Part shown: positions 17,171 through 27,494 of the stretch, piece after piece
How positions within the stretch are numbered: position 1 is the stretch's first letter
Layout of the letters: every line of letters starts with the position of its first letter
From: Methylophilaceae bacterium LSUCC0717
Lineage (GTDB): Bacteria > Pseudomonadota > Gammaproteobacteria > Burkholderiales > Methylophilaceae
Reading direction: 5' to 3'
DNA: 64,000 bases
Assembly (NCBI GenBank): GCA_024919195.1
Contig: CP103436.1
Coordinates: 558,001 to 622,000, forward strand
Made by a program: the position numbers and the translations under genes
Notes under the pieces: model-generated
What the model saw: only the letters and a program-made list of their open reading frames with translations
Database searches by the model: none
Told to the model about the DNA's origin: nothing

Positions 17171-18581
17171 TTGGTTCTTTTTCTACGTGAAGTTGACTAA
17201 CAAATGGAATATGAAGTGATTTTTCAATTTCATAACCTCCCTGAATCAGATTATATAAGCTATCCAAATAAATATAATCAATTTCATATAATTTAATTTT
17301 TTCTTGCTCGAGTTCAAAGCGACTGAGAATCCCGTTATTGAATTTTTTTTCTAGACTGACTAGTAACAATTCTTTTTCATCATGCAAAACTTTCGCGTTC
17401 ATATATTTTTCTGATGAGTCATTCAAGTATGATTGCAATGTATCAATTTCGTTAGATATCGTCAGCTGCAGGTCAATAATCCTTGATGACTCTGACTCCC
17501 TAAAATTTTCTGCTTTTGTAATTAATGCTTTGTTTTTTTCTAAATTTGGGATGAGAGTAGATATTCCTAAGGTCCAAATTTTATCTCCAAAGTCATATAA
17601 ATAGGCAGGACTAAATTTTAGATCAGGGTACTGTTTAGCAACTTCAAGCTTGAGACTAGCTTCAGCTTTTGCATAATCTGCTAGATCTCTTCTTAAATCA
17701 ATTCTAGATTGAATTGCTTGTTCTCGAGTCAAAGATAGATTTTGATCCTTTATAGTTTCCATTTTGCTCATCAGGTTGTTAATGATGTCATCAGCAAGGA
17801 TAGGATTTTTCTCTAAATGTTGTATCTTAATCCCTGCATTTTGAGCAATTTGTTTTCGAATGTTTAGCTGATTTAATTGAAGATTCTTTAATGTATTTTC
17901 GGTTATTTGAAGAGCAATTTTTGATTGTTGCAGTTGGATATTATCTTCTATTCCTGTTTCAAACCTTTTTTTTGTCATCAAATAAACAGATTGGCGAGAA
18001 AACAACTCATTTTTAACAGCATTTATTTTTTTTATATTAAATGCATATTTAGTAAGTGCATTAATCAACGTTAATCGCTCATTCCATGAAAGCAATCTAT
18101 AATCTTCATAGGCCGATTGAGATGTATTGAGAGCTATCTCATACCGAATCAATCGTTTATTAGCTGTTTCAAGCGGGAATATTACTCCTAAACCTTCAAC
18201 ATCTTTGGATAGGTCATCATTAGCCCCATTGCCAGATCCAACCTCAATCCCCAGCGAGGACTGTGGTCGGAATTTTGCAATAACTTCATCACTTTTAATG
18301 GTTTGATATTGTCTTTCTGCTGTTTTAATTTTTGTGTTGAAAAAATACAGTGATGCTAATAAATTGTCTGTATTCCAACCATCTTTTGATGGGGAGATAT
18401 CTTGTCCTAATGTGGTAATAAATTTTGAAAAACTTTCAGCTTCTGAATCTTGGTTATCAATTGCAGCATTATTATTTAAATCAATATCTTTTTTTAAATA
18501 GGGGATAAGCTGACATCCAGCAGTGCTGAGAATTAACATCAAAACAATAATGATAGAACTAAAAAAATTCGAGAAAATCAA
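17163..18581 (-). CDS. TolC-family outer membrane efflux lipoprotein
   Basis: Outer membrane channel component of the RND system. About 472 residues with a lipoprotein-type leader ending LSTAGC (predicted lipidated Cys about residue 23) and long amphipathic helices containing the repeated OEP features, for example YAFNIKKINAVKNELFSRQSVYLMTKKRFETGIEDNIQLQQSKIAL and, in the second half, ESSRIIDLQLTISNEIDTLQSYL and KKFNNGILSRFELEQEKIKLYE. The start is uncertain: a TTG at 18581 gives a full leader, the first ATG (18539) would cut into it. It is first of three genes (this, adaptor, permease) with overlapping ends. No metal sensor regulator adjoins. Confidence 0.85.
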   Translation of the reverse strand: MIFSNFFSSIIIVLMLILSTAGCQLIPYLKKDIDLNNNAAIDNQDSEAESFSKFITTLGQDISPSKDGWNTDNLLASLYFFNTKIKTAERQYQTIKSDEVIAKFRPQSSLGIEVGSGNGANDDLSKDVEGLGVIFPLETANKRLIRYEIALNTSQSAYEDYRLLSWNERLTLINALTKYAFNIKKINAVKNELFSRQSVYLMTKKRFETGIEDNIQLQQSKIALQITENTLKNLQLNQLNIRKQIAQNAGIKIQHLEKNPILADDIINNLMSKMETIKDQNLSLTREQAIQSRIDLRRDLADYAKAEASLKLEVAKQYPDLKFSPAYLYDFGDKIWTLGISTLIPNLEKNKALITKAENFRESESSRIIDLQLTISNEIDTLQSYLNDSSEKYMNAKVLHDEKELLLVSLEKKFNNGILSRFELEQEKIKLYEIDYIYLDSLYNLIQGGYEIEKSLHIPFVSQLHVEKEPNE

Positions 18582-18683
18582 AGTAAAATCTGTAACTTAA
18601 GTAGGTTTATGTATTAATAGATTCTATCAAATTTATCTGTAAAAATTTATGGAATTTATTTATCAAAAATCTATCCAAAATGG

Positions 18684-18689
18684 TATAAT
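18684..18689 (+). promoter_or_regulatory. Extended -10 element for tRNA-Leu (and possibly tig)
   Basis: TGGTATAAT provides a TGn extension plus a perfect -10 hexamer (18684-18689), 19 bases upstream of the tRNA-Leu 5' end. No good -35 is visible, which is acceptable for extended -10 promoters. Confidence 0.55.
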
Positions 18690-18708
18690 CTGCGGTTCTC
18701 TGGTACAT

Positions 18709-18793
18709 GCGAGAGTGGCGGAATTGGTAGACGCACTGGATTTAGGTTCCAGCGCCTAAAAGCGTGAGAGTTCGAGTCTCTCCTCTCGCACCA
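18709..18793 (+). tRNA. tRNA-Leu (anticodon TAG)
   Basis: An 85-nt class II tRNA with encoded CCA. The acceptor GCGAGAG pairs with CTCTCGC, discriminator A. The anticodon stem CTGGA/TCCAG encloses TTTAGGT, giving anticodon UAG (reads CUA/CUG). The variable arm GCCTAAAAGC is followed by T-arm GAGAGTTCGAGTCTCTC. The trigger factor gene begins 61 bases downstream. Confidence 0.97.
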
Positions 18794-18854
18794 TTTAAAA
18801 AATTAGTGCTTAATTACAAATTTAGTTATTTAGAAGATTTTATTAGGATTAAAC

Positions 18855-20162
18855 ATGACACAAGCTGTTGAAAAAATTAGCGATATTGAAAGAAAAGTTA
18901 AGGGCAAAATTATCATTGCTCCGCTTGAGAATGAAATTAAACAAAGATTCATTCAAGTATCAAAAAATGCAAAGATTCAGGGTTTCCGACCTGGTAAGGC
19001 TCCAATGAGTATCATTGAAAAACAATACGGCCCGGATATTCGATCTGAAGTATACTCAAGAGCTATAGAAAATCAGTTTGGTCAGATTGTGCAGGAAAAT
19101 AAATTAAACATTGTTGGCATGCCTCAAATCAATCATGATCCACTCCCAGAAATCAAAGATGATTTTGAATTTACTGCAACATTTGAGGTTGTTCCTGACG
19201 TTAAAGATATCGATTTTAAAAAAATCGAGATTTCACAGCCTGATGTAAAATTAACAAAAAAAGATGTAGATGCAACCATCGATGTCATGCTTAAACAAAG
19301 AGCAACATTCAAAAAAGTAGATCGAGCTTCTAAATTAGGTGATCGTGTAGGCGTGAAACTTGAATCCTTCATTGATGGAAAGTCTGCTGAATCTACTGGT
19401 TCACAAACTCTAAATTTTATCCTCGGTGACAAAAACAGATTAGAAGTTTTTGATAAAGAGTTAGTTGGATTGAAAGCTTCGGATATGAAAGACTTTGAAA
19501 TTCATTATCCTAAGGACCATGAACCAGCTCAGCTGGCAGATAAAAAGGTTAAATATACAGTTGTTATCAATGAAGTGAATGAAATGGAGCTTCCAAAAAT
19601 TGATGCAGATTTTGCTAAATCTCTCGGAGTTGACAGCGGTGATGTTGATGAAATGAAAAAGCAAATTGAAGATTCTCTAGCCGAAGAAGTTGAAAAACGC
19701 GTAAGGCTGAAAGAGAAAGATCAAGTCTTTGTAGAACTTGTAAAGCATGCCAAATTCGAATTACCAAAATCCATAATCGACAATGAATCATATCGCTTGA
19801 TGCAACAGATGATTGAGAATATGGAAAGACAGGGTGCGAAAGCAAAAGATTTAAAATTAGAACCATCCATGTTTAATGACAGAGCAGAGCAAACAGCACG
19901 ACTTAGAATAGTTTTAGCTCATTTGGTCGATAAAGAAAAATTGCACGCAACTGAAGAACAAGTTAAATCCAAGATCGAAGAGTTTTCAAAGTCATATGAC
20001 GAGCCAGAAAAAGCTGTTCAGTGGTTTTATGAAAAACAAGAACGTTTGAACGAACCTGCGGCCTTAGCAACTGAAGACAATGTCGTGAATTTTGTTTTAA
20101 AGGCTTGCAAGATCAAAAAAGAAAAAGTTTCATTCGACGAACTAATGGGCAATAATCAGTAA
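18855..20162 (+). CDS. tig: Trigger factor (ribosome-associated chaperone and prolyl isomerase)
   Basis: Binds ribosomal protein L23 at the exit tunnel and shelters nascent chains. 435 residues, normal length. The ribosome-binding signature [17 protein letters not shown] lies near residues 43-59; the FKBP-type isomerase domain covers about residues 150-245 ([17 protein letters not shown]); the helical C-terminal chaperone arms follow. The start ATG has TAGGA upstream. Its stop overlaps the clpP start by one base (TAATG), so tig and clpP are translationally coupled. This is the conserved tig-clpP-clpX-lon order. Confidence 0.97.
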   Translation: MTQAVEKISDIERKVKGKIIIAPLENEIKQRFIQVSKNAKIQGFRPGKAPMSIIEKQYGPDIRSEVYSRAIENQFGQIVQENKLNIVGMPQINHDPLPEIKDDFEFTATFEVVPDVKDIDFKKIEISQPDVKLTKKDVDATIDVMLKQRATFKKVDRASKLGDRVGVKLESFIDGKSAESTGSQTLNFILGDKNRLEVFDKELVGLKASDMKDFEIHYPKDHEPAQLADKKVKYTVVINEVNEMELPKIDADFAKSLGVDSGDVDEMKKQIEDSLAEEVEKRVRLKEKDQVFVELVKHAKFELPKSIIDNESYRLMQQMIENMERQGAKAKDLKLEPSMFNDRAEQTARLRIVLAHLVDKEKLHATEEQVKSKIEEFSKSYDEPEKAVQWFYEKQERLNEPAALATEDNVVNFVLKACKIKKEKVSFDELMGNNQ

Positions 20163-20785
20163 TGTCATCTGATAAATTCTCAAGAGCAAATTCACCTGTG
20201 GGGTTAGGTTATATACCAATGGTCGTTGAGCAAAGCGGCAGAGGTGAAAGAGCATATGATATATACTCAAGACTTTTAAAAGAAAGAGTTATCTTTTTGG
20301 TTGGACCGGTTGATGATATGACTGCCAACCTTGTTGTGGCTCAATTACTTTTTTTAGAGGCTGAAAATCCAGATAAAGATATTTCCTTATATATTAATTC
20401 TCCAGGGGGCTCAGTGACCGCTGGCATGGCAATTTATGACACCATGCAATTTATTAAGCCTGATGTGAGCACTTTGTGTATCGGACAGGCTGCCAGTATG
20501 GGAGCACTATTGTTAACAGCTGGAGCAAAAAACAAGCGTTTCTGTCTTCCTAATTCAAGAGTCATGATTCATCAACCACTAGGTGGATTTCAAGGTCAAG
20601 CTTCAGATATTGAAATACACGCGAAAGAAATTCTTTACCTTAAAGATAAATTAAATAGAATCTTATCTCATCATACAGGTCAAGACATTAAGACAATCTC
20701 AAAAGATACAGACAGAGATAATTTTATGAGTTCTGAGGATGCGGTAAAATATGGCCTTGTGGACAAAGTCATTAACGAAAGATAA
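20162..20785 (+). CDS. clpP: ATP-dependent Clp protease proteolytic subunit
   Basis: Serine protease that forms a double heptameric barrel and degrades proteins fed by ClpX. 207 residues. The catalytic triad is visible: Ser112 in [11 protein letters not shown], His137 in VMIHQPLGG, and Asp in TDRDNFMS. The family opening [26 protein letters not shown] is intact. It starts on the tig stop codon and is followed 21 bases later by clpX. Confidence 0.98.
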   Translation: MSSDKFSRANSPVGLGYIPMVVEQSGRGERAYDIYSRLLKERVIFLVGPVDDMTANLVVAQLLFLEAENPDKDISLYINSPGGSVTAGMAIYDTMQFIKPDVSTLCIGQAASMGALLLTAGAKNKRFCLPNSRVMIHQPLGGFQGQASDIEIHAKEILYLKDKLNRILSHHTGQDIKTISKDTDRDNFMSSEDAVKYGLVDKVINER

Positions 20786-20806
20786 TTTATTTAGGTATAT
20801 TCTGTT

Positions 20807-22063
20807 ATGAGTGACCAGGATAAAGATAAATCATTATTTTGTTCCTTCTGTGGAAAAAACCAGCACGAGGTAAAAAAATTAATAGCTGGTCCATCAGTTT
20901 TTATTTGTGATGAGTGTATTGATCTTTGCACCGACATCATTAAAGAAGAAATAAAAGCTGCTGACTCAAAAAAATCTGTCGATACCGACTACATTCCTAA
21001 GCCTCAAGAAATTTTTGATCAACTAAATCAACATATCATTGGTCAAAACCATGCGAAAAAATCATTGTCAGTCGCAGTCTACAACCATTATAAAAGACTC
21101 GGTAGTCACAGTGATGATGATATAAAAATTGCTAAAAGCAATATTCTCTTAATTGGCCCGACTGGATCTGGTAAAACATTATTAGCACAATCCTTAGCTT
21201 CATTCCTGAATGTTCCTTTTGTCATTGCGGATGCAACAACATTAACTGAAGCCGGCTATGTTGGTGAAGACGTTGAAAACATTATGCAAAAATTATTGCA
21301 AAAATGTGATTACGATGTCAGCAAAGCTCAAAAAGGAATCATTTATATTGATGAGGTTGATAAGATATCAAGAAAATCAGACAACCCCTCGATAACTCGT
21401 GATGTATCAGGTGAGGGTGTCCAGCAAGCATTATTAAAATTAATTGAGGGCACTGTAGCTTCCGTACCTCCTCAAGGGGGAAGAAAGCATCCTAATCAAG
21501 AATTTGTGCAAATTGATACTTCTAACATTTTGTTTATCTGTGGTGGGGCATTTGACGGTCTTGAAAAAGTCATTCAAAGAAGATTGGAAAGTAATAGCAT
21601 AGGCTTTGGAGCAAATGTAGCCTCTAAAAATGACAGTAGAACCACATATCAGCTTTTAAAAGAAACTGAATCTGAAGACTTGGTTAAATTTGGTTTAATA
21701 CCAGAGTTCATCGGACGTTTACCGGTTATCTCTGCACTAGAGCCACTTGACATTGACGCATTAACAAAAATTCTCATAGAGCCAAAAAATGCACTGATTA
21801 AACAGTATAAGAAACTCTTTGAAATTGAAGGGGTGGAGCTAGAATTTAGAGATCAGGCGTTAATTCATATTGCAAAAAAAGCCTTAGATAGAAACACTGG
21901 AGCTCGTGGACTTCGATCGATTTTGGAAGAAACTCTTCAAGATGTCATGTTTGATATCCCTTCTGATAAAACAATTGAAAAAGTAATCATCGACGAAAAA
22001 ACGATTACCGAAAACAACAAACCAATTTTAATTCACTCAGATCAAAAGAAAATTAATCAATAA
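20807..22063 (+). CDS. clpX: ClpX ATPase, substrate-recognition subunit of ClpXP
   Basis: AAA+ unfoldase that recognises tagged substrates and threads them into ClpP. 418 residues. The N-terminal zinc-binding domain has CSFCGKNQ and CDECIDLC; Walker A is GPTGSGKT, Walker [11 protein letters not shown]. The ClpP-binding loop region is IGFGANV (IGF tripeptide), and sensor 2 is [10 protein letters not shown]. The neighbours clpP and lon complete the standard block. Confidence 0.98.
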   Translation: MSDQDKDKSLFCSFCGKNQHEVKKLIAGPSVFICDECIDLCTDIIKEEIKAADSKKSVDTDYIPKPQEIFDQLNQHIIGQNHAKKSLSVAVYNHYKRLGSHSDDDIKIAKSNILLIGPTGSGKTLLAQSLASFLNVPFVIADATTLTEAGYVGEDVENIMQKLLQKCDYDVSKAQKGIIYIDEVDKISRKSDNPSITRDVSGEGVQQALLKLIEGTVASVPPQGGRKHPNQEFVQIDTSNILFICGGAFDGLEKVIQRRLESNSIGFGANVASKNDSRTTYQLLKETESEDLVKFGLIPEFIGRLPVISALEPLDIDALTKILIEPKNALIKQYKKLFEIEGVELEFRDQALIHIAKKALDRNTGARGLRSILEETLQDVMFDIPSDKTIEKVIIDEKTITENNKPILIHSDQKKINQ

Positions 22064-22075
22064 TTCTATTAATTC

Positions 22076-22104
22076 CTTGAATTATTCTGATTAGCCCTCA
22101 TAAT
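22076..22104 (+). promoter_or_regulatory. Possible heat-shock (sigma-32) promoter of lon
   Basis: CTTGAA (22076-22081) and CCTCAT (22096-22101) are separated by 14 bp. This matches the classical sigma-32 form CTTGAA - 13 to 14 bp - CCCCAT with one mismatch. The predicted start near 22108 gives a leader of about 30 nt for lon. It is a by-eye match in a 75-bp gap. Confidence 0.5.
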
Positions 22105-22138
22105 AAATATTAAGAACAATTTAACTAATAGATCAAAT

Positions 22139-24547
22139 ATGGCTCAAGAAAAAATCAATCCTATAACCCCTTTGTTACCCTTAAGAGACGTTGTTGTTTA
22201 TCCTCAGCTTGTTATTCCTTTATTCGTAGGGCGCGATAAATCTATTAAAGCGATTGAAAAGGCAAATAATGGAGATAAGCAGATATTATTAGTCGCTCAA
22301 AAGTCAGCTAATAAGGATGACCCAGATGTTAAAGATTTGTTTGAAATCGGAACCTTAGCAACGATCTTACAAATGTTAAAGCTTCCTGACGGGACGGTTA
22401 AAGTTCTCGTGGAAGGTATTGAGAGAATTCAATTAACTAAGTTTTACGATTCTGGTGAATTTTGGTCTGCGGAGTCTAAGGTGATTAAATCTCGTGAAGT
22501 GAAGGATAAGAAATCGATCGCATTGATGCGCACGCTATATTCACAGTTTGATCAATATGTGAAGCTTAATAAGAAGATTCCACCTGAGTTGCTGACAACT
22601 TTATCATCAATTGAAGAGCCTGGTCGTATGGCCGATTCAATTGCAGCAAATTTAAATCTTAAGTTGCAGGATAAACAAAAATTACTTGAGACGATAAATG
22701 TTCGCGAAAGACTTGATCTTTTATTGTCACTCCTTGAGGCTGAGCTTGATATCCTTCAGGTAGAAAAAAGAATCAGAGGACGTGTCAAACGTCAGATGGA
22801 AAAATCTCAAAGAGAATATTACCTTAATGAGCAAGTCAAAGCGATTCAAAAGGAACTTGGTGAACAAGATGAAACAGCTGAATTCGACGAATTAGAGAAA
22901 AAAATTAACACCGTTGGAATGTCCAAAGAAGCTCAAGATAAAGCCTTAGGTGAACTAAGAAAGTTAAAAATGATGTCACCGATGTCTGCAGAGGCATCTG
23001 TGGTGAGAACTTATATTGAGACTCTAATCAACCTTCCTTGGTCGAGTAAAACCAAAATCAATTCAAGTCTAAAGGATGCCGAAACCATTCTAGATGCAGA
23101 TCATCATGGCCTTGATAAGGTGAAAGAAAGAATTATTGAGTATCTAGCAGTGCAGCAACGAGTTGATAAGGTTAAATCTCCAATCCTTTGTCTTGTTGGA
23201 CCGCCTGGTGTTGGTAAAACTTCGCTTGGTCAAAGCATCGCTAAAGCCGTAAATAGAAAATTTATCCGAATGGCGTTAGGTGGAGTCCGTGATGAATCAG
23301 AAATTAGAGGGCACCGAAAAACATACATCGGGTCGATGCCTGGAAAAGTATTACAAAATATGACCAAGGTTGCTGTTAATAATCCACTATTTCTTCTGGA
23401 TGAAGTCGATAAAATGGGTCAAGATTTCAGAGGAGACCCATCATCAGCTCTATTAGAAGTTTTAGATCCTGAACAAAACCATACCTTTATTGATCACTAT
23501 GCAGAAGTAGAATATGACCTATCAGATGTCATGTTTGTGGCTACCGCCAATACATTAAATATCCCTGAACCACTTCTGGATCGTATGGAGATTATTCGAT
23601 TACCTGGCTACACAGAGCAAGAAAAAATTGATATCGCACTCACGCATTTAGTGCCTAAGCAACTGAAGGCGCATGGCTTAAAAAGAAGTGAATTGAATAT
23701 TGCTCAGTCAGCTGTGAAAAGCATTATACAGTTTTACACTCGCGAAGCTGGTGTAAGAAGGTTGGAGCAAGAAATTGCAAAAATCTGTAGAAAATCCGTT
23801 AAACAATTACTTACTAAGAGAAAGCTGACAAAAATATCAGTAACGGCAAAAAATGTTAATGATTTCCTAGGCGTTAAAATTTATGACATCGGATTGGCCT
23901 CGAAAAAAAGTCAAGTTGGTCAGGTTACAGGCTTAGCCTGGACTCAAGTGGGTGGAGAGTTATTAACAATCGAGTCAGTAATTATGCCAGGCAAAGGAAA
24001 AATAAATCTTACTGGTAAGCTTGGCGATGTAATGAAAGAATCCATACATGCGGCACTAAGTGTTGTGCGTAGTCGATCCAAGAAGCTCCATATCTCTGAA
24101 GAGTTCTACGAAAAAAATGATTTTCATATCCACTTACCAGAAGCCGCTACACCTAAAGATGGTCCTAGCGCCGGTATTGGCATGACCACAGGAATCATTT
24201 CATCTTTAACAGGCATTCCCGTACGTGCAGATGTCGCAATGACGGGAGAAATTACCTTAAGAGGCGAGGTGTTACCTATTGGAGGGTTAAAAGAAAAGTT
24301 ATTAGCAGCCCACCGCGGTGGAATTAAAAAGGTGATTATTCCACACCTCAATACAAAAGACCTTATTGATATCTCCCAAGAGGTGCTAAAAAAAGTTGAG
24401 GTTATTCCAGTTAAAACAATTGATGAGGTGCTTAAAATTGCTTTGACTAAAGATCCTGAAAACTTAAAAGTTAGTAAAACAAGAGCTGCAAAAAAGACGG
24501 TCTCAAAGAATCATTTAGACAAAATCGACAAATCTATAGCACATTAA
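22139..24547 (+). CDS. lon: ATP-dependent protease La (Lon)
   Basis: Degrades misfolded and regulatory proteins in the cytoplasm. 802 residues. Domains in order: LAN substrate domain (PLLPLRDVVVYPQLVIPLFVGR opening), AAA+ module with GPPGVGKT and sensor regions, and the C-terminal serine-lysine protease with Ser677 in PKDGPSAG and Lys720 in GGLKEK. No convincing Shine-Dalgarno precedes the ATG. The C-terminus has a lysine-rich extension after the protease domain. Unlike in E. coli, no hupB follows; two tRNAs and ppiD do. Confidence 0.97.
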   Translation: MAQEKINPITPLLPLRDVVVYPQLVIPLFVGRDKSIKAIEKANNGDKQILLVAQKSANKDDPDVKDLFEIGTLATILQMLKLPDGTVKVLVEGIERIQLTKFYDSGEFWSAESKVIKSREVKDKKSIALMRTLYSQFDQYVKLNKKIPPELLTTLSSIEEPGRMADSIAANLNLKLQDKQKLLETINVRERLDLLLSLLEAELDILQVEKRIRGRVKRQMEKSQREYYLNEQVKAIQKELGEQDETAEFDELEKKINTVGMSKEAQDKALGELRKLKMMSPMSAEASVVRTYIETLINLPWSSKTKINSSLKDAETILDADHHGLDKVKERIIEYLAVQQRVDKVKSPILCLVGPPGVGKTSLGQSIAKAVNRKFIRMALGGVRDESEIRGHRKTYIGSMPGKVLQNMTKVAVNNPLFLLDEVDKMGQDFRGDPSSALLEVLDPEQNHTFIDHYAEVEYDLSDVMFVATANTLNIPEPLLDRMEIIRLPGYTEQEKIDIALTHLVPKQLKAHGLKRSELNIAQSAVKSIIQFYTREAGVRRLEQEIAKICRKSVKQLLTKRKLTKISVTAKNVNDFLGVKIYDIGLASKKSQVGQVTGLAWTQVGGELLTIESVIMPGKGKINLTGKLGDVMKESIHAALSVVRSRSKKLHISEEFYEKNDFHIHLPEAATPKDGPSAGIGMTTGIISSLTGIPVRADVAMTGEITLRGEVLPIGGLKEKLLAAHRGGIKKVIIPHLNTKDLIDISQEVLKKVEVIPVKTIDEVLKIALTKDPENLKVSKTRAAKKTVSKNHLDKIDKSIAH

Positions 24548-24604
24548 ATTTAAGCTAGCATTTCGTCATTTCTTATTGTAGAATGGCGTCCTCGATATTA
24601 TTTT

Positions 24605-24680
24605 GGGTGCTTAGCTCAGCTGGTAGAGCGTCGCCCTTACAAGGCGAATGTCGGCGGTTCGATCCCGTCAGCACCCACCA
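24605..24680 (+). tRNA. tRNA-Val (anticodon TAC)
   Basis: A 76-nt tRNA with encoded CCA. The acceptor GGGTGCT pairs with AGCACCC, discriminator A. Anticodon loop CTTACAA gives UAC, reading GUA/GUG. D-arm AGCTCAGCTGGTAGAGC and the T-loop TTCGATC are canonical. Confidence 0.97.
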
Positions 24681-24687
24681 AAATAAG

Positions 24688-24763
24688 GAGTGGTAGTTCA
24701 GTTGGTTAGAATACCGGCCTGTCACGCCGGGGGTCGCGGGTTCGAGTCCCGTCCACTCCGCCA
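24688..24763 (+). tRNA. tRNA-Asp (anticodon GTC)
   Basis: A 76-nt tRNA, 7 bases after tRNA-Val and clearly cotranscribed. The acceptor GGAGTGG pairs with CCACTCC, discriminator G, encoded CCA. Anticodon loop CTGTCAC gives GUC. The ppiD start lies 41 bases downstream. Confidence 0.97.
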
Positions 24764-24804
24764 ACTTTTTTAGAACTTTTTGACGCAAGAAGGTCATAAA
24801 AATC

Positions 24805-26688
24805 ATGTTAGAAACAATTAGAAATGGTTTAGAGAAAAAATGGGCTAAAGTGGTTTTAGCCATCATTGTTGTTCCTTTTGCTCTTTTTGGTATTGACTCT
24901 TATCTCAACTCAATGGGTTCAAATGTCACTGTTGCCTCAGTTAATAATTTTGAGATTACTGCACAAGATTTTCAGCGCTCCATGATGGTTCTTCAAGAAA
25001 GACTTGATGCTGAAGGTCAGGATCGTTCAATACTTCAATCGCCAGAATTTAGAAAAAGTGTTATTGATTCGTTAGTTGATAGTCAACTAATTAAGTCTGC
25101 AGTCGATAAATATAATTTCCGTATCTCTGATGACCAACTCTCTACCTATATTGTAGGTATGCCTGATTTCCAAGAAAATGGGAAATTTTCACAAGATAGG
25201 TATGATCAAATTGTTCAATATAATGGCCTGACACCAAAGAAATTAGAGCAACAAATACGTGGTGATATGGCAACACAACAGATACAAGGGACTTTAGCTA
25301 ATTTGACTTACTTCCCTAAAAAAAATATTGAAGAGATAGCTAAGATTGCCTATCAAAAAAGACATGTCAAGCTCTATGATATGTTACTGCTTGACTATGA
25401 AGACAAAATTAAAGTTTCTGATGATGAGATTAAAGAGTTTTATGAAGCCAACACGGATTCATTTATACGACCTGATCAAGTCAAAATCGAATTTGTTGTT
25501 TATTCTGTGGCTAATATCGTTCCAAATGTGAATGTGACAGATGAAGAAGTAAAAGAGTTTTACGAGTTTAATAAGCAAAACTACGAAGGTGACGAAGAGC
25601 GTTCCGCTAGCCACATCTTATTTATGGCTGACGCCTCACAATCTGATGAAGAGGTTGAAAGAGTTAGGCAAAAGGCATCGGATGTATTAAAAGATATAAA
25701 GAAAGATCCAAAGAAATTTGAGGAATACGCGAAAGATCTATCACAAGATCCTGAATCCGCCAAAAATGGCGGATCACTTGGATTTTTCAAAAGAGGGGTG
25801 ATGGTTAAGGAGTTTGAAGAGTCTGCATTTACATTAAATAAAGGTGAGATTTCTGATTTAGTCAGAACAGATTTTGGTTTTCATATCATTCGTCTCGATG
25901 ATATCAAAGGTGATCAAGTATCATTCAAAGATGTTAAAGCTCAAGTAAAAGGTGAGCTGCTATACGGAAAAGCTTTGGAAATTTATAATACCAATGCTGA
26001 AGATTTTAGTAATATCGTATACGAACAGAAAGAGTCTTTAGATCCAGTCATCAAAAAATATAACCTTGATGTTCAACAAAGCCCATGGATGTCAAAGGCT
26101 GATGCTGAAAACTTCTTCAATAATCCTGTCTTTTCTGAGGCCGTTTTTGATCAAACTATCATAGACAGCAAATTTAATACTCCAGCTATTGAAGTTTCAC
26201 CCAATAATCTGGTTTCGGCTAGGGTTGTAGACTTTAGAAAGTCTGAGGCTCAGGCATTGGATGATGTTAAAGACGAGATCAAAACTTTCTTAACGAAAAG
26301 AAATTCACAAGAAAATTTAATCAATGATGGTAATAAATTGGTTGAAGGGCTTCAAGATGGTTCTGCTAAAGAGCCAAAATGGATTGACGAATTAACCATT
26401 GATAGATCAGACAAACAAGGATTATCAGATGTTATTGCAGAAGAGATATTTAAAATGAATTCCTCTAATTTGCCAATTTACTCAGGAATCTATGATCCCA
26501 AAGGCGAATTTATGGTCATAAAATTAGATAAAGTCGACTCAGAAAGTATCTTAGAAGAAGATGTTGAGTTCTTCAATGAAGAGTTTATGGCTGCTATTGA
26601 AAAAGAGATTGAGAAATCTTATGTAGAAGATTTAAGAGCTGATTCAAAAGTTAAAATCAACTCTAAGTTTCTTCAATTTGCTCAGTAA
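24805..26688 (+). CDS. ppiD: Periplasmic folding chaperone with PpiC-type domain (PpiD-like, SurA_N family)
   Basis: Inner-membrane-anchored chaperone that assists proteins leaving the Sec translocon. 627 residues: cytoplasmic N-terminus MLETIRNGLEKKWAK, one membrane helix (about residues 15-35, VVLAIIVVPFALFGIDSYL), a SurA-like N-terminal chaperone domain, a parvulin domain around residues 265-365 (RSASHILFMADAS, DPESAKNGGSLGFFKRG, FGFHIIRLDDI), and a long C-terminal domain. The stop lies three bases from the convergent fabI stop. Position after tRNA-Val/tRNA-Asp is the usual betaproteobacterial arrangement. Confidence 0.95.
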   Translation: MLETIRNGLEKKWAKVVLAIIVVPFALFGIDSYLNSMGSNVTVASVNNFEITAQDFQRSMMVLQERLDAEGQDRSILQSPEFRKSVIDSLVDSQLIKSAVDKYNFRISDDQLSTYIVGMPDFQENGKFSQDRYDQIVQYNGLTPKKLEQQIRGDMATQQIQGTLANLTYFPKKNIEEIAKIAYQKRHVKLYDMLLLDYEDKIKVSDDEIKEFYEANTDSFIRPDQVKIEFVVYSVANIVPNVNVTDEEVKEFYEFNKQNYEGDEERSASHILFMADASQSDEEVERVRQKASDVLKDIKKDPKKFEEYAKDLSQDPESAKNGGSLGFFKRGVMVKEFEESAFTLNKGEISDLVRTDFGFHIIRLDDIKGDQVSFKDVKAQVKGELLYGKALEIYNTNAEDFSNIVYEQKESLDPVIKKYNLDVQQSPWMSKADAENFFNNPVFSEAVFDQTIIDSKFNTPAIEVSPNNLVSARVVDFRKSEAQALDDVKDEIKTFLTKRNSQENLINDGNKLVEGLQDGSAKEPKWIDELTIDRSDKQGLSDVIAEEIFKMNSSNLPIYSGIYDPKGEFMVIKLDKVDSESILEEDVEFFNEEFMAAIEKEIEKSYVEDLRADSKVKINSKFLQFAQ

Positions 26689-26691
26689 AAT

Positions 26692-27474
26692 CTATTCGAT
26701 TGCCCCGGCGGCAGTTATATTCATACCACCATCTACATAAGTTACCTCACCAGTGATACCGCTTGCTAGGTCACTGCAGAGAAATGCTGCCGCATTACCC
26801 ACTTCATCTATGGTCACGTTTCTTCTTAACGAGGCATGTTTCTCATTAAATGAATACATTTTGTCAAAATCAGAAATACCGGACGCAGCTAAAGTTTTTA
26901 TCGGACCTGCTGACACAGCATTTACCCGAATCCCTTTTGGACCTAGACTTTGAGACATATAGCGCACATTAGCTTCTAAACTGGCTTTTGCTAAACCCAT
27001 TACATTATAGTTAGGCATTGTTCTTTCAGCACCAAGATAACTTACTGTGAGTAAGCTCGCATCGCTAGACAGCATCGGTAACGCCGCCTTAGCTAGGGCA
27101 GTAAAGCTGTATGAACTAACATCATGAGCTATGCGAAAATTTTCTCTTGAAGTGTTTTCAACAAAATCTCCCTGCAATGCATCCTTTGGAACAAAGGCAA
27201 TTGAGTGAACCAAGATATCAAAATGATCCCAATGTTTTTTTAATAGATTAAATAGATTATTAATTTGATCATCATCTGATACGTCACAGGGTAATACAAT
27301 ATTTGAATTAAAATTTGCTGCTAGTTTTTGGACTCGTTGTTCATGCTTATCTATTTGATGCGTGAAGGCTAACTCAGCCCCTTGCTGATGCATTGCATTC
27401 GCAATACCGTAAGCGATCGATCGATCACTCAATAAACCTAAAATAAGTGCACGTTTGTTTTTTAAAAAAGACAT
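26692..27474 (-). CDS. fabI: Enoyl-[acyl-carrier-protein] reductase (NADH)
   Basis: Last reductive step of each fatty acid elongation cycle. 260 residues, a short-chain dehydrogenase of the FabI type: [30 protein letters not shown] at the NADH site, catalytic Tyr and Lys in [23 protein letters not shown], and [10 protein letters not shown] near the C-terminus. It is the last gene of the minus-strand run gloB-mltD-binding protein-permeases-fabI, 20 bases after the second permease, so it can share that mRNA. Confidence 0.97.
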   Translation of the reverse strand: MSFLKNKRALILGLLSDRSIAYGIANAMHQQGAELAFTHQIDKHEQRVQKLAANFNSNIVLPCDVSDDDQINNLFNLLKKHWDHFDILVHSIAFVPKDALQGDFVENTSRENFRIAHDVSSYSFTALAKAALPMLSSDASLLTVSYLGAERTMPNYNVMGLAKASLEANVRYMSQSLGPKGIRVNAVSAGPIKTLAASGISDFDKMYSFNEKHASLRRNVTIDEVGNAAAFLCSDLASGITGEVTYVDGGMNITAAGAIE

Positions 27475-27494
27475 GGATACCTCGTATATATCTG

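Noticed and set aside
24573-24866. 97-codon minus-strand open frame including WTGLEPATPGVTGRYS and LTGSNRRHSPCKGDALPAE
   Set aside because: It is the antisense of tRNA-Asp and tRNA-Val; this peptide pattern is a well-known annotation artefact over tRNA genes.
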